Shown piece after piece: positions 1 to 13,949 of a DNA stretch of 64,000 nucleotides. The first letter of the stretch is position 1; every line of letters begins with the position of its first letter. The DNA is from Taeniopygia guttata (Eukaryota; Chordata; Aves; Passeriformes; Estrildidae), in NCBI RefSeq assembly GCF_048771995.1, contig NC_133063.1:64064514-64128513 (forward strand). Direction: 5' to 3'. The notes under the pieces are model-generated. The model did no database searches and was not told where the DNA came from. It was given only the letters and a program-made list of their open reading frames with translations. The position numbers and the translations under genes are program-made.

Positions 1-2968
1 TTTAGGCAGCACAGGGATAAAAAACAAACTAAGGCAAGTTTCATATTACATTTGAGAATACTGCCTTGGCTGTGTCTGCTGGTGAGGTCGCTGGGAGCTC
101 TGAGAGGGCATAGACAGCACTGCAGCATGCGACATCTCCTTAGGGACAACATGTCTTGTCTTTCTGCCAGAGAATCAGATTAATCTTTTTCTGAGCTCTT
201 TCCAGAAAAGCTCCAGTTCACCCAAGTACTGATCTAACTCTCTACTGAATTTACTGGCTGTGCCCAGAATGTTCGTGGCTCATGGAAGGGCTCTGCCTCA
301 CCATCTGGACTGCCCAGCAGTATCAGAGAGGCTTGGGTCACACTTTGACTTGCAGGAGGATGTATTTCATGGTTGTCAGGTTGGGAATTTAGGCACATTT
401 TATTTCACCTGATTCTCTTTAGCAATTGCTGCTCTGAGTGACTGAGCAGGGATCTCTCGCTTCCCATATTGGACCTCTTCTGAGAGATCAAACAGGACCC
501 CCAGCCACCCTTTTCCATACAGGGAAACATGACCTAGTGTCAAATGAGCATTTAACATTAATCTATGAGCTTAGTGGTACTCTTTTTTTGGTGGGGACTT
601 CTGGTCCACAGTATCAGTAAGCAGTCACTTGGCAGATGCTCCTGGCAGCCCAGGCTGAAACTCACTTCAGGCTAACTGTGCTGTGATGTGAAGTGACAAA
701 GATCTCTTGCATGATCCCATGGACTAAAATAAGAGAGGAAAAAGAAATAGTTGAGGAAAGACATAGAGGAAGATTTTGTTACCAACAAGGAAAACAACTT
801 CTTGAGGAATACAGATACTATATTTCTACTACAGTCTTTGAAAACCAGAGATATTTCAGAGCAATTAGAAGTTAACACTTTTTATTTAAATAGCAAGAGT
901 GCTTTTCTTACATTCATGTTTCAGGCAAGAATAAAAAGCCATGAGACTACACCTGAAGCTGACAGTACCTGGCTTTTCAGGGGCTTTTGGCAAATATTTT
1001 GAATTCCATGTTGTCTACATGGTCTATTATTCATGGGACAAACTGTTTATTTCAGACAGACTTTTGCCTCCAGGTGGAGACAGTGACTAGCTTAGTCGTG
1101 GTTTTGGTTTGTTTTGCATTTTTTCTCTTCATTTTCTAGTGATTCTGGGAACAAATAATTGCTTTTATGGTGGCATTTCTGCCGGTGTCTGAAAAAACAG
1201 ATGTGTCATCTGAACAGTCCCAACTGTTGTATAAACATGCAGTGTATTCTGACAAACTTTGCTTCCTTCTGAATAAAAGCATTCAGCTGTGTCCCTGCCA
1301 GAAAAACACTGAATTTCCCAAACATCAGCAGTTTTTTAAGTTTTGGAAGGTTAACACTACCTGAAAATGCAATGTAAGTGTTCTCATAAGGTGGTCTTAA
1401 GTATATGCCTTTGCATAAACCCTTATTGTTTCTCTGACAGGACTACTGGCCAGTATGCATTAGGATAAACTGGTCTTTCCAGTCTGCTTTATTTAGTGGG
1501 ACATTCAACTACAGAAAGAAAAATATTCTTTTCCAAGTCAAGATTACTTTGGGTATAACTGCAGAGAATTTACAGTGAATGCTTCAGCAGCAAAGAAAGA
1601 TGGGGTGGCAGATCTCCTGCTGGTGTCCTGCCCTGCCTGACTAGGATTGCTATACCCCACAGCAGCCCTTTCCTTGCACATCTTCCCAACCCAGGGCTTC
1701 CCATCTGCTCCTACAGCAGAGGTGCCCTATCTTTATGGCCAGACAACACTCTGGAAGATTTGGGGTTTGTCCTGCTGTTAGTGCCCTGCAGAGGCATAGT
1801 GGGGTCTGGGGATCAGTGCTATGGCAATTTCACTGCCTCCACCTGTAAATCTCCCCAGGGGTTTAAATGTCTTGTACTGAAGATAGCAGAGACTAAAACC
1901 AATTGCAAATTCACTGTGCTAGGCTTGACCAAGTGTTGATTCAAAATATAAGCAGATGGAGAAAACCTCTGTATTTACTTCTAATTACTTCTCACGTTGT
2001 TAAAACCCTCAATTGAAAGACAGATTAGAAGAGATGGTGACAAACATGAGATTTTAGATTTAGAGCCTCCTCAATCACCATGACTTTACGACAAGTTTTC
2101 CTACCTACCTCAGCATTTAAGCATGATCACCTCCTGAGGTAGCTGGCTGCTCCATGACTCCACAGTTAAGAAATTGTGACTGTAAGAAAACACACACCCA
2201 TTAAATGTTGCCTATACTGGCTAGTGTGCTACCCTGTTGTACTAGGTGCTCTACTTCATTTGATGGCACTGTGTTTCTAGGGTTTCCTCATAATTAAATA
2301 GGCCAAAAGATATGAGAGAGTTGTTGCATACTCAAGGTGCCTCAAAAAAGGAAGTTCATGCCCTTTCTTCTGGAATTTCCACCTGGCATTTCTTCTTGAC
2401 TAGATGAAGCCCCAAGTAGGCCACTTGACAAAGTCAACAGCAGTTCAACATTTTGCCCCATCTTGTCAAAATACCCTTCTATTTCTTCTGCTATGCAGAG
2501 GTGCAGAGTTTACGCAACCTGCAGTAGCTCAAACTTCTTCTTGGAGGTGATACAAGAGCTAAGCCCGACATCATAAACTAAGAAAAGATTTTCAAGAGCC
2601 TCCCTATATTAATTCTACCCTGGTAGAATGAAACCAGATCTGAGCAGTCTGGTAGGACCCCAGCATTTCACAAAGCATGAGACGTTGGCGATGAGCCCTT
2701 GTTGTAGCAGCACCATACACCACTGAAGTAGCAGTTAGTATTGAGAACAGCTGAATGTGGAAAGCCCAGCCTCTCCCAACCCAGCTACCTGCAAGCTGTG
2801 TAATGCAGAGGAGTCTCAAACCTGGCAGCTGTAGATAGTGCTCATAGCTTGGTCTTAATACTCATCCACTCCAGGCTTGGCTATTCAAAACAGTCTGGCC
2901 TTAGAGACCCACTTCTCCCATGTGACAGTTGTACATAGGATAAGCTGATCTGTGTTTTGCTTTTCCAG
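1..2968. other. Non-coding, no feature recognised
   Basis: No open frame here is long or motif-bearing enough to call a gene, and no CR1, LTR or structural RNA is recognisable. The sequence is unique-looking and AT-moderate. It ends at a good splice acceptor (pyrimidine tract then CAG at 2966-2968) that opens the candidate exon. If that exon is real, this stretch is at least partly intron of an unidentified plus-strand gene. Confidence 0.5.
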
Positions 2969-3169
2969 ATCCAGACCTATTTCCTGGCTCTGCAAAAGGG
3001 TGGCTATATCAAGACTACACTGATGCTACAATACATGGCAGGACTGATTTTCAGACCAGTGAAGGCTTAAACCCGGACCAAGAAACTTTCGGCCTCATCA
3101 CTCAGCTAGAACTGGGGACTCGGGACGCCTGTCTCTTTTGGAAGGCACAGCCAGATGATAACACAGAAG
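2969..3169 (+). CDS. Candidate internal coding exon of an unidentified gene
   Basis: A 201-base block is open in one frame between a good acceptor (TTTTGCTTTTCCAG before 2969) and a good donor (GAAG|GTAATT after 3169). Read with the first two bases completing a codon, it gives 66 full codons and leaves one base, so it is a phase 1-1 exon. The encoded segment begins PDLFPGSAKGWLYQDY, includes GRTDFQTSEG and ends in FWKAQPDDNTE. It is aromatic-rich and acidic, with the composition of a folded domain rather than a chance frame. I do not recognise the family. No partner exon was found in the window, so the gene's other exons must lie to the left or across long introns. A chance open stretch remains possible. 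Confidence 0.42.
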
Positions 3170-6100
3170 GTAATTTAATTATAATATTCCTCACTTCTAC
3201 CCAACCCCTCAGGGGTTCAACAATAGCTATGGATTATAATATTTTTTCTTAGAATTAATCCAGCTCTAAGCTGGGTTTATTGACTCAGAGGTTTCTGGTC
3301 ACCACCAGATGTTTTCAAAGTATCTAAATAGTAGTGTGCCTCTGCCTTTTTAAAATCTAGTTTGCATTCATGAGGAACAGGAAAGCAGGGAATCATTTGA
3401 CCAGTGTTGGATTTATGTGATAGAAATGATTGATAACAAATTTTGTTTGTACGTCCTCCTATCCAGAAAACTGGTCCTTAAGACCCATGTATTCTCAGTA
3501 GTTTTTGTTTTGTTTGTTTGTTTGTCTGTTTTAACCCTAGAAAAATGTGATATGCAAGGTTTGAATCTTTGCTAATGGAACACCTCCTCACAGGCTTATG
3601 GTCAATGCAGAAGTATTGGTAGTGGTTTAAAGTCATGGTCAGACAGCTACTGCTTCTTCTCCTGCTATTTAGCTGGTTATTTTATCTTAGCATGACCACT
3701 GATCCCATTATTTCTCATGGCAGGTTTTGCCTACCTTTGTGAGATCACTAAGTTAGTCTTAGGCAATGCTTTCCTACCTGAGTTTTGTACTACAAAGGAC
3801 ATGCACGGGTTTACATGGGGAGGTATGCTGCAGCTCCTGCATGCACAAAAAATAAAATTTCCCTTGAATGCAACAGGATTGAGTCATCAGTCCCAGGGAT
3901 TAAAATTTGCTACAACTTTTTGTAATACTGTAAAAGTTCCACTGCCATGCAGATCCTCAAGGCATTTATGCAATGAGTAACATTGCGGTAGAGGCATCAG
4001 TTTCTGATTGAGTGACACACAGCCCAAAATATGTAAGGGCTAGTTGTAGTCATTACATGGCAAAGAGTACCCCACTGACAACTAGTGCTAAGCAGCTCAA
4101 CCTGTCTCAAGACATATCTTTCAACACCCTCCTCCCTTGCCTTCCAGCCAGGGGATGAGGATTGCCTGTGCTAATTACAGGAGTTCATCTTAGCGTTAGG
4201 AGCAATGGAATTTTCTTTGCATTATGCCCTTGGCTCATTGAGATCATAAATGAAAAAGCTGTCCCATTATCTTGCTTTGGAAGAAAGCTTGTTCTTGTTC
4301 TCCACTCATTAGCTGCTGTTAATATACCCAATGTAAAAGCCTTGTGATTTAACACAGCTATTTTAATATTGATTCAACAAATGTCAGCTGGGACTAGATC
4401 TCTATCTAATTCATCTATTTGCCTGTCTTATCCATCTGTCTATATATCTTGTTTGCCACACAGACATTTCATTCCAACAGGGTCTTTATGCACACTATAG
4501 GAACAGCCTTTGCTGATTCAAGCAGAGAACAGCACTTGTGATTTCAAAAGGGCCTCCAGTTAACAGGGCAAATTATAGCCAACAATAAAAGATCAAAGAT
4601 TAACCAATACCAAACCACAAGAAAAATTTAAAAGCACAGTTTTAAAATCTTGACAGAAAAGTGGCTGTGCATCATTCTGGGTTTGCCTGTTAAAATAGGT
4701 GTGCATGTATTTCCTTCCAAATTATTGCAATTTTTAATATGTTATGAATGCAGTAACAACAATAAAAAGTGAGAATAGGTCATGCAGTGACGTGTTCCAG
4801 ATTAGATTTCTCCATTGTTTTGTTAGCTTAATAGCCCATTACACGGACTAAAAAGCAAAATTTCAAAGCCATAGATTTAGTTAGCAAATCACTATAGATT
4901 CAAAAGGCAGATATAGAATAAATTCCTAACCGTCATTCTTCAAATATTATGACTAAAGATTTTAATTTAAAAAGTTTTATCAGGAGCTGGCAAAAAAATA
5001 CTTGAAAGACTTAATAAACTGAATTATAGTATTAACTTACTTAATATTAACTTTCATATAAGAATGAAGCTATTTTAAAAGATGGGAATGTTATATACTC
5101 CTCCTTCCTCAGATTAAAATGATCAGGTTATTATTGAAGCATCGAAATAAAAAAGAACACTTAAAATCAGTTCTGCAATAAACAATATCAGCTCAGATAC
5201 ATTCCTTTTATTGTATATAAAGCTGTCATAGTTTAACTGCAAAATATACTGTGCATCTTTGCACATACAGCATCTCCAGCATTTGTAGATTAAAAAAAAG
5301 GAGCAAAATGTGCCTGTTAGTCTACAGGCTTTAATTAGCTCAGATGAACAGTACATGCACATCATTTTAAACATACAGGAACAGTAGGTTTCTGAAAGAA
5401 GCACACCAAGGATGACATTTGGATGAAGTCTGATGAGACTCTCTGAGAGCTGAACAGACTCAAGAAAGTTCATATGGCTTTTTCTGCTTCCTGCAGTTCT
5501 TACACTCATGCTGATACTAATTAATTCCCTTTGGTATCAAAAGGCAAATGAGAAAAGATGCTGAGGTATACTTTACAAACTCTAATTCTGGAAGGTGTGC
5601 TTAAAAAGTACCTTAAAAAGTTAAACATTACTGAACCCAGAGTGGCCTTTGAGTACACAGCACACAGCAGAGGCCATGCGAGTTGCAGAGGTGGGCTTGG
5701 ATGCCACTGGCACAGCAGTCAGGACAACTGGGGCTCAAGGAAGAGGCTGGGTCAGCTGCCTGTGGTTATCCCATGGCTGGCTGCTGGGATTACTGGATAG
5801 CCAGATTAGAGTTTGTTCCCCTGCTCCTGCCAGAAGCTCGAAGGCATCAGGTGTGAGGTGATCATCTCTGTGTCCATGCCCTGCCTCCGGTGCATTGCAT
5901 GGGCGTGAGCACTGAGGCGAGGCTCTCCAGCAGATTGCACATTCCCTGTGAACCAAAGCACCTTCTCCATCTGTGTTACTGTGCACTGTCCTCTTCTGTA
6001 ATAGTCCTTATGCTCAGCCAAAATGGCAGCAGCTACAAGAGAAAGAAAAGGGAAAGGGGATGCTGAAGAGTAGTCACCCTTCCTGCTGTTCCTGGACTAA

Positions 6101-9100
6101 ATAACTAATAATCTCTTTATTTTTTATCACGCTGCCTGTTAGCAACACAGATGGTAAAAAATACCCCTGAATGTTAAGGAGTGCAAAATAAAGATATAAC
6201 CATGTGGAACCTAGACAGGCTGACTGTGTGGGATAAGCAAACAGAGTACATTTGAATACAGCTAAATGACAAATCATCCATTGAAGACGACAAAGTATCA
6301 TGAATGTTTGCAGAATAAGGGAACTGTCTCAGCAGTTTGAAGGAGGACAAGGGTTCATGGCAGATAGTTAGCAAATTGTGAGCTCTCCATGGGACATGAG
6401 GGCCACAACAGCTAAAGGATATTGTGAAAATGGGCTTGCAAAGGAGTTGTCCCGTCTGTCTTTGACATCAGTGCAAATTCCAAAGTGCTCAGATGGTTTC
6501 AGTTGCCTGCAGTCGAAAAAGGGTGCTGGTGAATTAGAGGCAGAGCAGAACTAGGAATGATTAACAAATCAGAAAATGCCTTCTAGTAAAGAACTGCAGG
6601 AATTCTGCCTCCATGGAAATTTTAAAATGGAGAGGGCTACTTTTCCAACTGGTATGCTCCAACATAGGCTGAAAATGAATTCAGGATGCATTTCTGGCCT
6701 AAGTTTTAGAAAAGCTTGGACTGGATGGTCACAGCACCTCTTCTGGGTTTTGAGCCCTGAGACACTTCCTTCCGCCCTGGCCCATTTGTCATGGAACTGC
6801 ACTTCATCTGCATGCACCAGGCCTATGTTTCAGCCATATGACTGAGGCTTGGTCCTGGAAGTAGATAGCTCAAAGGATCTGGACTGCAAATATGGGAAGA
6901 ATCAAAAGGTTTTAGTGCCAGAAATCAGATATGGCTATTATCTGTAGAAACATGGAACTTGTTTGCTAATAAACTCATTATTCCATAGCTCTCTGAAGAT
7001 CTTGCCTTTGAAGTTAGATAAAAGCTCTTCTCTGAGGAACCTTTCCCTTTCCTTACTTGGCTGCTTTTCTTCTCTGGGAGCAAAGAAGCATCCTGTGCAG
7101 GAGTTTGGCCTTTCTTGAATAGGGCAGCCAGGACATTCCCTTGACATCCAGGGGTGGTAACAAGTGATAATTTCTGAATATAGCCTCTGAAAGACTTTGC
7201 TTAGAGGCATTAGCTGGTGAACCTGAGTGTGTTTGAGGTGAGCTTGAATCGCCTCTGTAAGATGGCACTCATGCCCTTGATCCCAACCCAGACACTTGCG
7301 GGGGTCACAGGGTGGAGTTATGGGGCCCTGGGAGCAGGTGGCATGAGAATAAAGGCATGTGAATTACAAGCACTACCATTAATCTCTTCTGCAAATAGCA
7401 TTTAAGAGTAATCCATATGAATGTTTCCACATCTTTCATCAGGATTAATTTTTTTATTTCACCAGTTCATACTGCTGCCTTTTCACTGTGTGTTTTTGAG
7501 GCTTTCTGGAGGCCAGAGTAAGGCATATTAGCTGGGGTTCACTCATGGCAGTGAGACAACAGCCTGTACAGGCCCCAGGATCCCACAGGGACAGGGCAGA
7601 GCTGCTAAAAATCTGTGTATTGAGAGACAAAGCCCGAATCCTCGGTTCTCGGGCAAACCTGGAATGATAGCTGCACTACTCCCCAATAATAAATGCAAGT
7701 TTCCCTAAAGGGGAGGTTTCTGGATCTGGATTTAAGATGTGGGAAGGAAAACATTTGCAGTACTTTGATGGGGAGGATCAGTGAAGATCCCATCTACACT
7801 TGGCTAGAGGTGGGACTGGGAGGCAGTGAGGAGAGAGAACCTCAATTATTTTTATGCATTAAAGGTGGCAGGTACATATTCTCTGTCAATGTTACACAAC
7901 TTTTTTTCCCAGGTCCTTGACATATGGAGAAAACATTATTTCTCCTTTTATAAAAACAGATGAAGGCTGCTGGTCATCACAGCTCAATTGAGAGTCAGTT
8001 CACTATTTGGAATATACATGGACTTGGTAAAATATATTCCTGTTATGAACTGGCTAATCTTTTGAAACTTAAGTTTCCCGAGTTTCCTGTATCATCTTCA
8101 AAGAAAGTCAGTTGATGCTTTAAACCCCTGTCTTAACAATCGTGGTCTAGAATTCAAATAACTCAGAAAACAGGAAATTAAAAGAATTACTAAAAAATCC
8201 TGCAGATGATTCTAATTTTGCTTTTACAGCTAATAAAGATAATATGTTTTTATACAGAACTAGAGAATAACTATATCGCTAGACATTTTTTGCGTGTAAT
8301 TTATTTGTTTGCACTCTACTTAGTGTTAGAGCCATTTTCTGTAACCTTTATTCATAGCAAAAGAAAATGGGTATATTTCATGTAAGGTCTTTGGAATGTA
8401 TGTCTCACAAGGACTTCATCATGACACTTCTTGGAAGCTCAGCAGCTTCCAATCTCCAATGAGATCCTTTGAGCCCAGTGTTTAAGAAAAATTCTTCTTC
8501 AGCAGAAACAGGAGTCTTTAAATAAAGACAGGCACAGTTATGATTCCGAAAAGATTAAGGCAAGAAACGAAAAGTATGCATTTTCTTAAAGAATGAAGAA
8601 AGCTCTGGTAACCTATTGAAAGTATTACCACTCCCTGTTTCATGCCAACATTTCTGCTTGCTGAAAATGACCGGCATGCCTCTGCTGTGCTGGAGACAGC
8701 AGATGGCACAGTGTGCCTTCCCTCAAGCGGCTGCTGGGCCATGTATGCAAAATGTGTTCTGATGCTCTCATCCCAGGCAGGCCTTGCTTCAAAGGCAGTC
8801 AAAGGCTTCATAGTCTGAAAGCTGTATCTTCAGCAGAGGAGCCAGCTTTGTGTGTACACAGCAAAAAAATCGACCTGAAGTGTGGCCTCCTATTACACTC
8901 CTCCAAATTAATTTTAGGTTGTTTTTCTTTGAAGAGACCATCTTCCTCCAGGCCTAATACCTCTGCAAGTATCAGGAATGTATGGCTTCTCAGTATTTTG
9001 TGAAAACAAGTATCAGTGAAATGCACAGAGTGGAGTTGTATTGGCATTAGTATGTGACATGGGACTACATTTAGTGAGAAAACCTGCCATATGGTATCCT

Positions 9101-10278
9101 TTGAAAATCTCCACCCCCAAGCTATCCTAATATCTGCTGGCAGGTGCACAGATTTGTAAAAGACGTATGACAATTCTAATATAAAGTGGAAATATGCATG
9201 TGGAAGCAGGGGAGGAAGGAAAAAAGAGCAAAGTTTAGAAGAATGGCCTGTCCTCACAGGACTTGAATGGAAGCAATGAAACTGATCAACAGAGAGGAAG
9301 ATAAAGTTTACAAAAAGGTCAGATAACCTGTGATGAAGCCATGCTGTGTTGCAAGGAGAGTGGTAACAGAAGTACAGCCTGCTGCATGGGGCTGTGCTTC
9401 TTCCAGCTCTCCCAACAGGACAACACACCATAGTGGCACAAATGCCCAAAATTGGGAAAGAAAACAGTCAAGAAACCTGACTGGATGTCTTCCTGCTTTG
9501 GAATTTGTGCTTGTGAGAATGTAAGTGGGTAGAAACAACTTACACAGAGATTTGCAAAATAAAATTCCACTCTCCTTTCACATGGTCTTTTGCTTAGTCT
9601 TCCTACACTAATTTTCTACACAGACAGTAAATAACACTTTAATTTGCAACTGGGAACTTCACCTAAAGGAGCCCACTGCTGAAGCTTTATTGAGAGGTAC
9701 TTGCCTTTGTCAACATTAGATCTCAAAAAGAAATATCTGACAACCGATAATACCCAGAGGCCATGGGAGCTAGCTTTACCTCCAAGACATTTTGATTGTC
9801 TGTTTCTAGAAAAGGATGACAGAAGGTGAGTTTAAAAAAAAAAAAGCACACTTGCACTTTCAAAATGTCATTAGTCAAATGACTGTCTAGACCTGTAACT
9901 TCAAACATGTAAACCAATGCCCATTTGGGAGCTCAGAGTGCACAGTCCCTCTTTTTTCACTTCATAAGAAATTATCAGAAGCAGTCAGAAGGAAAATTCC
10001 CTGCTGTTCCCAACTTGGAAAGAATGTTGAGGCTGAAATGCTACTGCCAAAGGTTCCCACACAAATAGCCAGGGGAAAAAGTCAACACCCCAGCATGGAG
10101 GGGTGGGAGAGAGAACATAGAAAGAATGGGATAGGTTGCTGCAATAGCAAACAAAAGATTCAACACTACAGAGTTCTGTTCCAGTGGTTAATGGAAATGG
10201 ATTCTGAATGAAGTGAGAATAAATAAAATGCCAGAAATCAAAATTTCTGCTTTATATGTCTTATACTGAGCTAGAAGG

Positions 10279-10335
10279 TAAAACAAAAAACAAAAAACAA
10301 AAAACAAAAAAAAAAAAAAGAAAACAAAAACACAG
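10279..10335. repeat. A-rich simple repeat (AAAAAC)n
   Basis: Repeated AAAAAC units run into a 13-base A tract and then AAAAC units. No retroposed sequence is evident upstream, so it is listed only as a simple repeat. Confidence 0.8.
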
Positions 10336-12114
10336 AGGAAACTTTTATAAAGAAATGGCAACAGTGCTCATACATCAGAAAAATAAACAAAAATGTCTTT
10401 ATTTAAATGAGGCAGGTAGTCTGAAGTAAGCAAATAACAGCAAGGGTGGTTGGGAGCTCCCCCTGGGATCTGACTCTCCCAGCTGTGAAATAAATGCAGA
10501 GCAAGTACTCTGAATGTGGGAGCAGAAGAGACACAGCTGTGATAAGAGGCTACAAAAGATGAGGTCTATCAGATCACCAAAAACCCAGGAGTAACCCCAC
10601 TGGAAGACAGAATAGATCTAAGGAAATACGTCCCAAGCAAAGATAATCAGTGTGCTATTTCTAAGATCATTACTGAACTGCAGAACTCCTCAGGAGAGGC
10701 AGCATCTATAGCTTGGTGTCAGAATAAAAAATAAAGCTTCTGTCCACTGTATTGTACTAAAAACTTTCCCAAAGACGAATATCAGCCCATGATTGGAATG
10801 GCTCAAAGTCACTTTCCTCAGTATCTAGAGGGGAACATATTTCACGTAAGATGATTCAAAACTATTGGCAAGCTGCAAAACCAAGACACATGCTAGGTCT
10901 GTATGAAGTCTGTACAAATTTAACAAGGACCACTGAAACAGAACAAAGGTACTGTATCGCCCCTTTGGCATCAATCTTGCTTGTGTACAATATCAAAGTG
11001 TCACAGGGGCTTCAGAAACTCTACAAAAGAGTGTGATTCTCTAATACCAAGAAGGCACTGGATTGCTGTACATATGACATTTAGGTAAGGGAAAAAAATC
11101 ACACCTATGGTAATTCTAGAACAACCTAACATGCGGCTAAGATGTACTATAATTATGTGAAAAAATGCACATCATCCAGAAAAGTCAGCTACTATTCTTA
11201 GCACCTATGACTGATACATGAAAGAAAGGGCACATTCAGGAAGGGTCAAACCTGAAATATCATAGCTGAAAAAGTGTATGAGGACAGGTGTATTCCCCCA
11301 TGCAATATACTTATGGAGGAATATAATGTCTAACATGATCTCACATGGTTCCTTAAAGGAAGACCTAGAAACACCTGATCATGTACTGTAAGCTATATTT
11401 GATGTAATTTCCAAGGTCACTGACACTGCTGCAGACATCAGCAATTTTGGTGTTGGTGGATACAATACAAGTTATGCAGACATGAGTGGAAACCTGCAGT
11501 GAATTGCTCAGCTGGTTATCAGACACCAAAGCTCAGGCAAATAATATTTAACAAACAATCAGCATCTTCATTGACTCAACAGGTCACAAGCACCTTGCAG
11601 CTTGAACAGACAGGAGCTATGCTTCTCTCATAGTATTTTCTCCTGATCTACAAGCAAATGAGCTGTCAGAGAGAGAGCAATGCATGACAACATTGATAGG
11701 AAAAAAGAACAATTCAGAAACCCTATCATATTTACCAGAACAATTCCTCTATACCAGACAGCATTACAAGGCCAAGTCAGTATCTACACATTGAAAGTAT
11801 CAGGCTAGTGTACTGCACAGTTTTAGGGGTAAGTCTCATACTGCCATTGGTAGCTCTCTTTAAAGTACGTGGGGCTGGAAGACACCCAATCTACAAAGAT
11901 TTAGTCAAGGTAACTTTTAACTATCAGACAGAAGAGTATGATCTACCCAGACTTAAACAAATTCTAATGAAAAACTGGATCATCATAAAGTACAGGCAGC
12001 AGTGATTAAGAGCAGCCTCTAAGGAACATGCCTAGGTGAAACACTGAGAATGCAATGTGAGAGATGAGGAGGAATTTTCTAAAAAAATACTTTCTCTAAA
12101 ACCTTCCCCCTTCA

Positions 12115-12197
12115 ATTATCATCTTAAAACTCCTATGTAAAAACCCAAAGTAGCCCTTATGGTTTGAGTTTTTACATAGGAATTTCAAGATGATAAT
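12115..12197. repeat. 83-bp near-perfect inverted repeat (hairpin)
   Basis: Arms 12115-12146 and 12166-12197 (32 bases each) are reverse complements with three mismatches by eye, around a 19-base spacer. The 5' arm contains ATCATCTTAAAACTCCTATG and the 3' arm its near complement. The size and shape resemble either a palindromic miniature transposon or a microRNA-type precursor. There is no flanking TA or TTAA duplication that I can assert. No gene overlaps it. Confidence 0.8.
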
Positions 12198-13949
12198 TCA
12201 GCTGCCTGCTCTTAGCAACAGCAGCATCACTGAGTAGTAAATACTAACAGGAAGGAAAGCCTGGAGTTCATCTGGTCCATCATCTTGCCCTGCTGAGAGC
12301 TTTGAGAACACTAACAGATCTCTTCTCAGAACCTACTAATTATCTTTTCTTAATGGTATTCGAATTTCTGTCAGTAATTAAGTATCAGAGTCCCAGGGAC
12401 TGGAATTTTAGAGACATAGCTGGACTCAGTAATTTGTGGGTGGATAAGACAATCAATTTTTTTATGACAGAAGGTCTTAGTCTCACTCCTGTTTGGAAGA
12501 ACATTGTCATTGAAATATGCAGAAAATTCTGTAGGATTAAAATCTCTCGTGTATAGAGATGTATAGTACAGAGTATAATAGGAACAGAGTGAATCTTCAC
12601 ATGGTTTTAAACACAATTGAATAAAACTCATTAATAGCATTATGATCTTTGTGCAGGGAAGATTTTGAGAAGGCTTTCAGAGACTATAATGAGACACCTT
12701 CAGAATTTCATAGATAAAAGAAAAAAAAAAGTGGTGAAAATCCTTCTGTGTGCTACATAATTAAATCTCAATGGCAGGTGAAGCTGGTGACTCGTGGGCA
12801 TCATAACAGTATTTTTAACTAGCAGATCCTATTAAAGACTGTACACTGTCTTCACAAGCCTCAGCAAGTGACCAGGTGAAGAAGGTGGCTTTACTGCTAG
12901 GGCAGAGGGCACTCCCTAACCACAGGGCAGGGCTCTGTTTGGGGCAGATGTTGTACAGGTGGACACAGATGCCAGTCTCCAGTCTCTGTACCCTCACCCT
13001 TACAACAGTGTTCTGCAACCCACAGATACCAATACCTTATCTGATCAAGACCCTTTCTCTGCAGCAAAACCCTTAAGGTTTTTCTGTCTCGTCTACAAGG
13101 CCACAGGCTGTGTCCATTTCTACAGCCTCTATCCAGGTTCATGTTCTGACGGATGAGATGTCTGTTGAGAGGTGAATGCTGACTCAAGGGAACTTGCAGA
13201 ATGGTGCTCAGATAACCTGTCCAGGAACTATGTTGCTTAAGAGATAGGGTACTAATACTATGTGTCCAAAATCATCATTATCTTTGTTTGGGTTGTTATG
13301 AGTCAGTTCTCATCTTTGTGACATAGAACAGCATTTGGGTTAAAATTGTTTAAAGTCAAAAATATTTGTGTGCTACGACAGGAGCTGGATTTCTAGTGAT
13401 GGTTTTTAAAGGTAACAGATATTCTAACATCCCCAAACTAAAGACTCATGACAACCGGAAAAACTCAAAGCAGAATTAATTGCACCCACAGATTGCAATA
13501 AAATCTCATTATGGATATCAGATGTCTGCAATCATTGTCAAAAATTGGATATACTATGGCTAAACTCCTCAGGAAATTCCAAAGCACAGCCTTGGTAACT
13601 TCTCAGTTGTTCCACTAGCTGACAACCAAAAAAGCCTAGGGATCTGAGAGGATATCCAGATATGAAGTTTCAAATTCTGTTGCTTTAAGCCTGAAAGGTA
13701 ATACATGTTTGTCTAGCATCTTGTACTATCTGGAATTATCACTGGTGATCTTTCTGGCAGAGCCTTGTATGATGTGTGCTTTATTTGCTACAATATTGCC
13801 GAAGTGAACTTTCAGTTATATAAATGTGATGATGGCAGAACATGATCTCCTGATGAATTTCTGTATCTCCTTTTTATAGAATTTTCTAGTACAAAACCTG
13901 TTTATAAAATGCAATATATGCAAAAAAGTTCCTTCTTACTTATTTTTCT

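Larger units (their letters stand above)
3170..13949. other. Non-coding, mostly unique sequence
   Basis: AT-rich unique sequence with scattered short open frames that lack codon-use or motif support. It includes an (AAAAAC)n-type tract near 10279-10330 and a long near-perfect inverted repeat at 12115-12197 (separate entry). The longest open frame, 9449 to 8808 on the minus strand, is rejected. No CR1 or LTR copy is recognisable. Confidence 0.5.

Noticed and set aside
5123-5509. 128-codon minus-strand open frame
   Set aside because: Hydrophobic, low-complexity product from AT-rich sequence; no family resemblance.
8808-9449. 213-codon minus-strand open frame
   Set aside because: Cys/His/Phe-rich composition with no domain, no supporting splice sites and overlapping open frames on both strands. 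Looks like chance.
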